Assembly: GCF_022581195.2 (NCBI RefSeq) | Contig: NC_061464.1 | Location: 11,633,254 to 11,697,253 of the forward strand | Direction of reading: 5' to 3' | DNA: 64,000 bases | DNA from: Helicoverpa zea | Taxonomy: Eukaryota; Arthropoda; Insecta; Lepidoptera; Noctuidae | In this document: piece after piece, positions 37,928 to 47,339 of the stretch | Layout: each line of letters begins with the position of its first letter | Numbering within the stretch: position 1 is the stretch's first letter | Notes under the pieces: generated by a model | What the model was told of the DNA's origin: nothing | What the model saw: the letters and a program-made list of their open reading frames with translations, nothing else | The model's database searches: none | Translations under genes and position numbers: made by a program

Positions 37928-37958
37928 GTTACTTTCTCATTTATAATATTAGTTAGGA
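37690..37958 (-). mobile_element. Lep1-type short non-autonomous Helitron
   Basis: CTAG is at 37690-37693 and the TCCTAAC 5' end at 37958. The hairpin is CGCGA-aagaaa-TCGCG, with its stem kept although the loop differs from the sister copies. It contains a (GACA)n tract. Confidence 0.82.
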
Positions 37959-38930
37959 TTATTTTTTCTAAAGCCAGGATTGGTTTTATAGATATACTAT
38001 TCTGTGTATTTTCAATATTTTTAGTCAAGAGTTGGAAAGCTTATTTCACAGAAACTTTTCTGGCATGTCTTACATCCAAATACGAAACTGTCGTTTTGTT
38101 ACGATGTAGTGACTTGGTAAATTGTCTTAACAGATTATAATGAATTTTGTAGCAGTTGTCGCAGTCATAAAACCAGTTCTTCTTAAATGATCAATTCCCG
38201 TAAAAGGATAAAATATAAAAATATTTTTTTCCCGCAAAACCTTGTGCACCTTAAATAGCTATTTTCAGAAACCGTCGAATATCCTGTGTACCTTTTAAAA
38301 AATATTCAACGAATTTTCTTTTGAAGACTGGCCAAGTATGTGTGAGCTTTCTTAAATAGTGGGCCTATTTCTTCTGTACTTGATTTGACAAGACAAATAG
38401 TTGTACCTTCGAGTGTCTGTCGTTAACATCGGCTAGCCAAAGGTTGGATTTCTGCAGGTGTTTTCGACGTTTCCACAATATTTGTCTATATTGCGTAGGT
38501 TAGGTTTTACTATATATAAAACTGAACTAAAAGAAAAAATGTAGCACTAGACCTGACAGACTGTATAAGATATTGTAATTACTCTACTGGGCTTCGGGAG
38601 ATTATATATTGTATCACCTAATTATGTGTTATTTTGAGAAGTTCTCTCTATATCTTTGAAAATACTGAACCGATTATCTTAGAAATCACTGGACCATTTT
38701 GCAAAATTAGTTCAGTGTTAGATAGCTCATTTATTGAGGAAGCCTATAAGTCATCCATCCGGTTGCGTACAGCAGATACTTACGAGATACGGGTAAAACC
38801 GCTGACAGAAGTTAGTAAATAATACAACCCATACCGAAATAAGCTTCAGTTGACCGCAGTCTGATTCATGAACTTAATACATACTAATCGAGTTTGGAAG
38901 TCGGCAAACTAATTGGAACTCAATTGTAAA

Positions 38931-39997
38931 TGAAATGAAATGAAATGAAATGAAATCGTTTATTTTGCAAGTTGGACATAAAATCACTTTTACACGTCAT
39001 TTTTAAGAACGCTGAGGTCGGCATTTCCTAATGACTGATCCCTGAGAAGAAATGCCGAAACAAACTCAAGGGTCATAGTCTCTTTTAAAGTCCAAACATG
39101 TTATAAATCAAATAATATTAGGTGTGAGTGTCACCATGTACGCGGTCTGGAATGGCCTTTTGAGGAAAGAGCCACATCAGGCTGGAGCTGACCAGTCCCA
39201 ACAGACGGCACGCATGTATCAGTCGTCGTGTAGCTCAACCATATCTTAGGGAGCTCAACGACCTGTCACACGACGATACCAGATCTGCAGAAAATTTGCG
39301 TAGGCCATTCAAAAATACTCAAACCCGCCAGACAGTATTTATGTTATAAGAATATATAATGTTGCTCGCATACACGATACTCACATTCACAATAATAATA
39401 AATAATAAAAATAAATACAATTATAATATATAAATGTCAAAAAAAAATGTCATTAATAAAATGTTATCTGATGATAATAATATTTAAATGTCAAAAGAAC
39501 AATACACAGGCATTTGAAAAGATATCACTCACTAAGCGAGCAGCTCATTCCCAAGCTTCTTTATCATTTAAATAATCAGATATTTTGTAATATCCTTTTT
39601 TCAAAAGTTTGGATTTTATATGATTTTTAAATTTCTTAATAGGTAAATCACGAACCGCTTTGGGAAGTTTATTGTAAAAGCGTATACATTGACCCATGAA
39701 CGAGTTGCTTACTCTGTGGAGGCGAGTAGCATGTACAGCAAGATTATGTTTATTCCTAGTATTTATGCTATGAACATCAGACATTTGAACAAAGTTAGAA
39801 ATGTTTTTACGAACGTACATTAAATTTTCAAAAATATATTGAGAGGCAACAGTCAGAATATTTATTTCTTTGAATTTCTCTCTGAGAGAAACTTTTGGAC
39901 CCAGATTATAAATGGCTCGAACAGCTCTTTTCTGTAAAATAAATATAGTCTCAACATCTGCACAGTTTCCCCAAAGGAGGATCCCATACGTCATTGA
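38931..39997 (-). mobile_element. Second LINE fragment of the same superfamily with (ATTTC)n tail
   Basis: The 3' end of a CR1/Daphne-like LINE. The C-terminal RT frame is at 39545-39994, followed by a 3' UTR of about 600 bp and an ATTTC-repeat tail (GAAAT on the plus strand, 38931-38957). The direct repeat AATTGTA at 38922-38928 and 40006-40012 might be a target duplication, but it is short. Confidence 0.72.
39545..39997 (-). pseudogene. C-terminal LINE reverse-transcriptase remnant (149 aa)
   Basis: Open frame with YGILLWG, LQKRAVRAIYNLG, INILTVASQ, DVHSINTRNKHN and RFYNKLPKA. It aligns over its length with the C-terminal half of the RT at 56350-57387 but is clearly diverged, so the two are separate subfamilies. 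It lacks all catalytic motifs. Confidence 0.82.
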
Positions 39998-40759
39998 ACT
40001 TGTTGAATTGTACTGGACAAAGGCTGCTGAGCTCAGCCGCGACTATAAGCGAAGCGGAGATGAGGCATGAGCGGAGCGGATTTGAAATAATGCGGGTATT
40101 AAGTATGGAGTTTTATGCTGGTTCTTGTCCATGGCATCCACTTTTTGGCAGGTCGGTTTGAAGTAAAATCTTTTGACGCTTTAAATAAGTCTCATGGTTA
40201 CACTGTGGCTTGTCTATTGGATATTTTAATTGAGATAGGAGACGTCATGTAGTATATTGCTCTATAAAGATTTCTTAATATTGTTTTACTTATAGTTCAT
40301 ATAATATTCGAATTTTATTTCTCTCTCACTCTCTCTCTCTGACTGTGTTATCAAATCTTTATTATTCTTTATTGCACACTTAACAATTAATATACACAGA
40401 AGACAGTTGATGTTCATCGGCGAGCTTAACCCAGAATTGGGTTTCTCTTACAGCCAACCATAAAGCCTCTTAAAATATTGATAAAATGTTATGTCCTTCT
40501 CCGCTCCGCTTGACGTAAGACCTCGCCTCTGTAAGTGATTATGAAGTTAGCATCCCGCGAATGTTCGGCCGTAAGGAGTTCAACATTGATTTATAGTATT
40601 AGTTGTATTTCAACTATTTACATAAACATTTAATATACCATCACAATTATTTTCTACAAAGTGGAGACAGAAACATATCATAGGCATTTGAAAAGAAAGT
40701 CTATTGAAAACAATTAGACATAAATTCATACCCACGGCCATTATGAGTCGGTCTTACTA

Positions 40760-40875
40760 AGAGTTTCGGGTTGCCCGGGTAACTGGGTTGGGGAAGTCCG
40801 ATAGGCAGTCGCTCCGTGTAATAAAACACCGGTACTCAGTTGCATCAAGTTGGTCTAGAAGCCGACAACAATATA
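40760..40875 (+). mobile_element. SINE-2 fragment, diverged
   Basis: gggttgcccgggtaactggg, gataggcagtcgctccgtgt and ggtactcagttgcatc; strongly decayed at the 3' end. Confidence 0.6.
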
Positions 40876-41429
40876 TCTGTGAAATTGCGAGGCCTGTGAT
40901 TGTTGCTATAAAATCAGTAGTGTATAAACAACAGATATGTACAGTCTACTTCAGGTCAGTGATAACAGTTTACTTACCGGTGACTTTTACTACTATTTAA
41001 ACATTTATGTCACACATTTAACATTAACCAATTAAGTCTATTCCTTAACTGCGCACAGGCTAAAAGGTTAACTGTTTAAAACTAACTGAAACTGTCCCAA
41101 TTAAATGGCGTGTTAACTGAGTAATTGAACTTGACGATTACTGTTACACGACTCCTGTTAACTGTTGTTTGGGAAAGTTTTATAATTGTCTCTGCTAAGT
41201 TACAAAAGGAATTGCAATTTTGGAGGTGATGAAAAGATTTTTCTGTCAAAAAAAAAAAAAAGGAATAGCTTGAAACCTTTTTTATTGACCCTCTGCAAAT
41301 AAATGCCTCATCGCTTTTAGGCATGTTTCTGGTACCAAACCAAACTTAGAAACAGAACTTCTCATTATTATGCGGTTTCGAATTTGAATTTTACGAATCT
41401 TTGTAATAGCCTTTTAAGGAATCGATTAT

Positions 41430-41575
41430 CGGCTACGCTACGGCTGTTCTCATGCAAGGAGATTATCCAACTGCGCAGGACATATTATAGTTCACAAGCA
41501 TTTGCGCAGACACAGGTGCACTCACTATTCCTTCACTCTCATAGCCCGACGGGACGGCAATCCGACACCACCGGA
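41430..41575 (-). mobile_element. SINE-4 fragment
   Basis: Reverse complement of the SINE-4 middle: ggctgttctcatgcaaggag, cacaggtgcactcactattc, gggacggcaatccgacacca. Head and tail are missing. Confidence 0.65.
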
Positions 41576-42401
41576 ATCTTATGGAATTATATAAATATCA
41601 AATAATTGTATATTGCTGCCCAAAGACCATAAATATGATCATAACATTTTTTAAATAATTGTTTACTATCTGAAATTCCATAAGTACTTTCTAGCATTCC
41701 TTTAAGAGTTAGGTTTCTATAAATATGTCGAGCTTTCCAAAATTAATTGACCCTCCCACTAATATCAACTAGCAGAAAATACATTTCTATTAAGATAAGA
41801 TAATATTTTGTTTACCTTTTCAAAATTTTGGATAAAAAGTTACATACTTCCAATACACAGAAGGTTCCTTTTTCAGGACAAAACCGGACCTATTTAATAT
41901 TTCTGTACCTATAACTTTTATACATAATTTCGGAAACACTTTACCATTGCATGTTCGGATTGTTTTAATTAGAAAAATAATTTGCATATGTCGATGTGGA
42001 GGGAAAATGGAGTGACCCTTTGGGTGCGGGTTTTAGTCATTTTGAAAATTTCGTGTGTTTCTGCTCTGTTTTAATTAGGATTACATACAATGGTATTTTT
42101 TAAAGACTCTTTTGTCATCTACGATTTAATGTAAAGGGTAAAATTCAAAACATAATCAGCCGTGAAATTGCCGCCTTTTGATCAAATCAGCGATTTGACA
42201 ACTGAAAATGGTTCGGTTGTTGTCATACCTACTTATATAAATACTCTAAACCTATATTTAGTTCTTCACTGAGGCAATTTTACACATATTTTAACGCAGT
42301 TATAATATAATGTATGTTAGTTTGTAAGGTATTTATCTATGGGACAATGCAGCCTGAGAATAAACGTATTTTGATTCTGATTTTTAACTAAACATTATCG
42401 A

Positions 42402-42504
42402 TCTTACTACAAAAAAGTTAAACAAGCCTTCGTGTCGTGTTGGAAAGTATGGAGATTTTCCTTAAACACGGGACGAACGCCTGTTTTACTTTTTTGTAGT
42501 AAGA
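42402..42504. mobile_element. MITE with cttacYacaaaaa ends (103 bp)
   Basis: tcttactacaaaaaagt at 42402-42418 is the exact reverse complement of acttttttgtagtaaga at 42488-42504. It is the smallest element in the window. Confidence 0.62.
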
Positions 42505-45148
42505 CCATATAACTTAGTATCTAAAGTGTTTATTCTCAGAAAATACATACTTAACCATTTCCCCAAAAAGCTTTCACCGATAAAAACATGTTTACGTGCC
42601 GATAAATCGATAAGTTACTCCAAAAGTGTCATTACAAATAAACTATCAGGGGTTTCCTATAAATAGAATTAAAAGAGCAAAAAAGGAAAGAAAGAAAGTG
42701 ATCAAACGAGGAAGGAAAGCCCGGTATATTCCACTTAGTGCAGTCTTCTTTAGTTCAATTATCAAGTTTCCTGTAGGTACAAGGAAAACAGAAGAATTAT
42801 TTTTTTTTTGTGTTTTTTTTTAATTTATGTACTTTTTTTTAAGCCCATCTACTTTCTTCTAAAGCCCTCTCTCTATGTACCAGGGCTAGCTCTTTCGAGC
42901 AATCCTAAGCCAGCCTATATACAGTATCGCGTTAAGTTCCGATTATTATTTACAAAATTATATGTAGGTACAAATCACGAAGGTTCAGAAACCACCTTTT
43001 CTTCACCCTAAGCTAGGGGTTTCTTCACAGTTTTCTACTTAACCTAAGTCATTGACATTTAGTGTATTATATTCTCAGAAACATATCTACAATTGAATTA
43101 AAATCACAAAGAACGCGAAGAGTCAGTCACTTAAAAGTTTTCCATTCAATACACGTTTAAATTATTGCGGTTCTATGAAATTAAGCGACAGTAAACTTGG
43201 GTTTCAGACTTTAGAGGTTTTCTTCTATAAGATAAAATAATTTTCAGAGAATTTTACATTTACTTCTAACTTAATACAGCCCGTGGGTTCGCCCGATTAA
43301 AAACCTAAAAAAACAACTCATAGCCTTACTCGATATTTTTTTTTTTTGGCAAATTGGTCGAGTAGTTCCTGAATTTAGCAATTTCAACCAAATTAGAAAC
43401 TCTTACGCCAATTCTCACGTCCCGTGAGAACTACTGTCTGCACTGGGATAAAATATAGCCTATGGGAAGAGTAAAGCATGACGACAGTCTGCCTGCACCG
43501 GGATAAAATGTATCAGAATCAGATCAGTTAGTCTGGAAGAGTGAAGCTTTCTGACAGTAACAAAATTATTCAAATAGGTTCAGTGCTTTCGGAGCCTTTA
43601 GGGTACAAACATACAAACAAAAAAAAATCTTCACATTCAATTAAAAATGAGGTATATAGATTCATAATCTTAACCAATTTAATATTTCTACTTAGGGTTT
43701 AAAGGAAAACTTAATCCATGATTTCTTTCCCATTAGGTAAATATTGATGATTTTTATTTGATTACAAATAAAAATTCTACACTTTATTTGCCAACAGCAG
43801 CTTAACACTTATGTCATGTTATCGCATGTATCTGCCAAATACAAATAAAATGATGAATTGACCGGTCATCTACATAATCCAACAGGTAGTGTAAAGCTAC
43901 AGATCCTGAACTGTTTCCCTCGCTCTTCTCGTCCTTGATGGTTGTTTAGTTCGAACAGGCGAACTTTTAGCAAAAAATTATGAACATGCATTCAAGTATC
44001 TTCTATATTATCAGTTAGAGTTCTGCAATTATTTTGTATCGTGTCAGAGATTAGAGTTCTCGCATGTTCTGCAGTAAACGTCGAGACAAGTTTGTAGTTA
44101 ACCAATTGACTTACACTTTTTACTTTGGTCCAAGAGTTACCGTTGTATGTCACTAAGTGAGTTCATTGTAAGTTAGAAGATTGGGAAATGGATACCGGGA
44201 ATTTGATGGAATTAGTAAGAAAAGTACGTATATATTCACAAATTAGCTTCCACTCGCGGTTTCACCCGCGTCTTCAAGGAACTACTTCGCGCATTTGGGT
44301 AATCCCTATAAGTACCCTATAGTAGGTATAGCCGTCCTCGATAATCTCGAGGGGCTAACACCAAAAGAGTTTTTCAAATTGAAACAGCAGTTTCTAAGAT
44401 TAACGTGTTCAAACTAACAAAAAAAATACTGCTTTGTAATATTAGTACAGATTTTAGTAGCGTTAACACAACAAGAAAAATACTTTATTTTAGATTTTGT
44501 ATATTTACCTCTATACTTTAAATTATCTCCAACACATGCCTACTGTTCTTATAAAACCAGGTAATCTTAGCTATTTTGAACTTGGCCACAATACAAAAAG
44601 CACTAAAGAAAGTTACGTCATAAATTACTTCTGTTACCGAACATGGTTTAGCAATAAACTTAGCACAAGTTTTTACTGAACTCAATCATTAGTTTGTTGT
44701 TTTAAGCAAAGTTGATAGAACTTGCAAAACCTTTTTCTGAGAATCCGTATGCCTAACTTGAGTATGACTTACTAATAAATCTGTTTTTTTTTTTCTTGAC
44801 TAGTGTTAACCGATTGTCGAAACTATAAAATGTGGATTTACTAATTGCCGAATTAAACAAAATATCAGTGTGAACTATATACCTAATGCGGATTTACTTC
44901 ATGAAAACAAAATATCAATGTGAATTTTAAAGTATTTTCTTTTGCAAGAAGTTTTCTACTGTTTAATTACTGCTTCGGCAATTTACTTATCACTACTTCT
45001 TTTTTAGGCATAAAACTAAGTAGCTAAAAAGTGCTAGTATAATAAGCATCATTACCATCCCTAATTACAACTTTTACTTAGATCTAAATTCCCACTTAAC
45101 GCACAAAATATGCCCCACCATCAAGCAATTTCTCAAAAAAAAAATCTC
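42505..45148. other. Region upstream of AstA coding exons
   Basis: Should contain the AstA 5' UTR exon and promoter, which I could not place. Eroded Helitron cores are at about 43265-43610 and 44245-44300 (cactcgcggtttcacccgcg). Confidence 0.5.
44832..44925 (+). repeat. Degenerate tandem duplication upstream of AstA
   Basis: gtggatttact...aaacaaaatatcagtgtgaa (44832-44874) is repeated in altered form as gcggatttactt...aaacaaaatatcaatgtgaa (44888-44925). It lies about 250-330 bp upstream of the coding start, where a promoter or 5' UTR exon could be. No function is claimed. Confidence 0.5.
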
Positions 45149-45159
45149 CTTGTTACAGA
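45149..45159 (+). promoter_or_regulatory. 3' splice site just before the AstA start codon
   Basis: A pyrimidine-rich stretch and ttacag end at 45158, only one base before the ATG at 45160. This means the first coding exon is preceded by an intron and the transcript start lies in a separate upstream 5' UTR exon. I could not place that exon. Confidence 0.75.
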
Positions 45160-45404
45160 ATGCTGTACTCCTCACTACCCGTCTGCTTCCTCGTGCTCGG
45201 TGCGGCTCTCTGCGCCCCCGAGCGGATGCAAAACGAGGCTGAACCCCACGACCTGCAGCCCCACGAGGCTGAGCCCCACAGTGACCACGTAGCCCCCCTG
45301 GCGAAGAGATCACCCCACTACGACTTCGGGCTGGGCAAGCGCGCTTATAGCTACGTGTCGGAGTACAAACGACTCCCGGTTTATAACTTCGGATTGGGCA
45401 AGAG
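45160..45404 (+). CDS. AstA: AstA coding exon 1 (signal peptide, peptides 1-2)
   Basis: Encodes residues 1-81 and two bases of Arg82. It contains the signal peptide, the propeptide ending APLAKR, SPHYDFGL-GKR, and the long second peptide, which has an internal KR at residues 70-71. The donor is AG|GTAAGC at 45404/45405. The open frame runs 4 nt past the donor to a TAA at 45406-45408, so intron retention would end the protein after peptide 2. Confidence 0.96.
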
Positions 45405-46675
45405 GTAAGCTTTGTTTTTGACACTATGTTCTTGATATGTGTGAGAAGAGGCCTGTGCCCAACATCATCATCATCCTCCGAGCCTTTTCCCAAACTATGT
45501 TGGGGTCGGCTTCCAGTCTAACCGGATTCAGCTGAGTACCAGTGCTTTACACGAAGCGACTGCCTATCTGACCTCCTCAACCCAGTTACCCGGGCAACTC
45601 GATACCCCTTGGTTAGACTGGTGTCAGACTTACTAGCTTCTGACTACCCGTAACGACTGCCAAGGATGTTCAATGACAGCCGGGACCTACAGTTTAACGT
45701 GCCATCCGAAACACAGTCATTGGTGTCTAAGATATACTTAGAAAGTACATACAAACTTAGAAAAGTTGCATTGGTACTTGCCTGACCTGGAATCGAACCC
45801 GCGCCCTCATACTCGAGAGGTTGGTTCTTTGCCCACTAGGCCACCACGACTTTTTTAACGCCTGTGCCCAACAGTGGAACGATAAAAAGGCTGTAACAGT
45901 TCTCGATATCTTAAATATGTAATTCAATTTTTTTTTTTCATTTTTCGACATTATTTACTTTTTATAAAACACTGCATCTCAACTGCAATCTTTACTGTTT
46001 CTGACTTCATGCAAATTTAAAAACAGGAACGCCTTTTCTAACCGTCTATCCTTTCATCCTTCCCACAGGTCTAGGCCCTACTCCTTCGGCCTGGGCAAGC
46101 GCTCTGTAGACGAAGACCAGTCTAATGATGAACAGCAACTCACCACCAGCGACCTCGACCAGGCTGCCTTAGCTGAGCTGTTCGACCAGTATGATGACGC
46201 AGGTAATACTTGGACACTTATAATATATGATTCAATAAAATATACTTTTGAGACAAAGAATTAAGATTTGAATCAGAAAGGATACAAGAACGAAATTTGG
46301 TCATATAGAAAGTGCAAAACATTTAAAGAAATTATCCAAATATTAATACCATTCATTTTGTTCACAGCATACCCAGAGAAGCGCGCACGCCCCTACAGTT
46401 TCGGCCTCGGCAAACGCTTCGCTGACGACGAAACCTCCGAAGAGAAGCGAGCTCGGGCATACGACTTCGGCCTAGGAAAACGACTACCCATGTACAACTT
46501 CGGACTGGGCAAGCGGGCTAGGAGCTACAACTTTGGCTTGGGCAAGCGATACAGCAAATTCAACTTCGGCCTGGGCAAGAGGGAGAGGGATATGCATCGT
46601 TTCAGTTTCGGCCTGGGCAAGCGGTCGGGAGATGACGTTTCGGCCGACGATAGCGACAATTATTTTGACGTTTAA
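45160..46675 (+). CDS. AstA: Allatostatin-A (FGLamide) neuropeptide precursor, three coding exons
   Basis: Secreted prepropeptide cut to C-terminally amidated FGLamide peptides, which in insects act through an AstA GPCR on gut motility, feeding and, in some orders, juvenile hormone synthesis. Joining 45160-45404, 46069-46202 and 46368-46675 gives 687 nt, or 228 residues plus stop. Residues 1-18 are a signal peptide (CFLVLGAAL core). Nine copies of FGL-Gly-Lys-Arg follow; Gly is the amide donor and KR the cleavage site. The peptides in order are SPHYDFGL, AYSYVSEYKRLPVYNFGL, SRPYSFGL, ARPYSFGL, ARAYDFGL, LPMYNFGL, ARSYNFGL, YSKFNFGL and ERDMHRFSFGL. Acidic spacers lie at about residues 94-130, 144-152 and 213-228. 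The ATG lies 2 nt after a good 3' splice site, so a 5' UTR exon must lie upstream. All exon joins obey GT-AG and keep frame. The peptide set matches the noctuid form of the family. No frameshift or stop is seen. Confidence 0.97.
45441..45901 (+). mobile_element. SINE-1 tail fragment, split by the SINE-2 insertion
   Basis: gtgagaagaggcctgtgccc (45441-45460) and cagtggaacgataaaaaggc with gtaacag (to about 45901) are the two halves of a SINE-1 3' end, separated by the SINE-2 and its target duplication. The fragment predates the SINE-2. Confidence 0.75.
45465..45859 (-). mobile_element. tRNA-derived SINE-2 in AstA intron 1, complete
   Basis: On the minus strand: head gtcgtggtggcctagtgggc (A-box-like), then gggttcgattccaggtcagg (B-box-like), a body with ttggcagtcgttacgggtag and agactggaagccgacccc, and a (GATGAT)n tail. 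The 14-bp exact target duplication gcctgtgcccaaca is at 45451-45464 and 45860-45873. It is the reference copy for the SINE-2 fragments listed elsewhere. It lies antisense to AstA. Confidence 0.85.
46069..46202 (+). CDS. AstA: AstA coding exon 2 (peptide 3 and acidic spacer)
   Basis: The acceptor is tcccacag| at 46068/46069 and the donor is cag|gtaata at 46202/46203. It completes Arg82, then encodes SRPYSFGL-GKR and about 33 acidic, Gln/Asp-rich spacer residues. It ends with one base of the Ala codon that exon 3 completes. Its length, 134 nt, is not a multiple of three, so skipping it would shift the frame. Confidence 0.95.
46203..46367 (+). other. AstA intron 2 (165 nt)
   Basis: A short AT-rich GT-AG intron with no recognised repeat. 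It interrupts an Ala codon after its first base. Confidence 0.92.
46368..46675 (+). CDS. AstA: AstA coding exon 3 (peptides 4-9, stop)
   Basis: The acceptor is ttgttcacag| at 46367/46368 and the stop TAA is at 46673-46675. It carries six of the nine FGLamide units. The last four are directly joined through KR or separated by no spacer, ending with ERDMHRFSFGL-GKR and an acidic tail that ends NYFDV. Codons are markedly GC-richer than the flanking DNA. Confidence 0.96.
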
Positions 46676-47305
46676 ATAATTTTGTTATTTTATGGTTAAG
46701 TGATATCGCTATTGGGAATTTGCGTGGGAGCAATGTTTCTTGTACCAAAGATTAATTTATTCTTTAGACTCTAGATAAATATTTTATAATTGTTATTAAT
46801 ACTACCTCACCTTTTCGCAGATTTTCATGTGAAAAATCCAGCCAGTTTTCACAAGGAAATCTCAAAGATGTTATGTTTTTACTTTATTATGTGGGTTTTT
46901 CTCTTTTAAACTTTATTTGTACATTTCCACGTAAATTTTCATACAAAAACAGTTAATTAATAATAATAAGATTTTTGACTGCATACTTCAAATAATTTAG
47001 ACATTTCGAATATTATAAAAATGTATTAGAAAGTGTGATTCGAAAAGAGAATGTATTTTTATGATGTTTTTGGACAGTTCAATTATTTTTAAAAAATTAT
47101 GTATTAATTGATGTTTTATTCATTTATATTGGTTTATAGACTATTTTTATTTACTTATTCTTTTGTAAATTATTATTGTTATGAATAATATGTATAGTAT
47201 AGCAATTTGTGTAAAACATTATTTTCTTTGTATGTTATAGAGAGTGTGGAGTTACGATCGCGAAGTAAGACATAGTATAAGCTTAAACTCGCATCTATGT
47301 TGTTA

Positions 47306-47311
47306 AATAAA
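47306..47311 (+). terminator. Probable AstA polyadenylation signal
   Basis: This is the first canonical AATAAA downstream of the AstA stop, followed within about 25 nt by a GT/T-rich stretch. It implies a 3' UTR of about 650 nt. The UTR is AT-rich with no recognised repeat. Weaker variants, such as GATAAA near 46772, could be used instead. Confidence 0.6.
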
Positions 47312-47339
47312 TAATGAAGTCTTAAAAGTGTTTTAATTT

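Larger units (their letters stand above)
40013..42401. other. Intergenic with SINE scraps
   Basis: Holds the SINE-2 and SINE-4 fragments listed, a (CT)n tract near 40321-40341 and an A13 run near 41249. No gene. Confidence 0.5.
45405..46068 (+). other. AstA intron 1 (664 nt) filled by SINE sequence
   Basis: A GT-AG intron. About 395 nt is a minus-strand SINE inserted in a plus-strand tail fragment of a second SINE. The remaining unique sequence is AT-rich and includes a T-run near 45930-45940. Confidence 0.9.

Noticed and set aside
44824..44830. tataaaa as an AstA TATA box
   Set aside because: The nearest initiator-like tcagt is about 43 nt downstream instead of about 30, and no transcript evidence is available.
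45110..45292. Second plus-strand frame overlapping AstA exon 1
   Set aside because: Starts before the splice acceptor in another frame; a shadow of the AstA exon.
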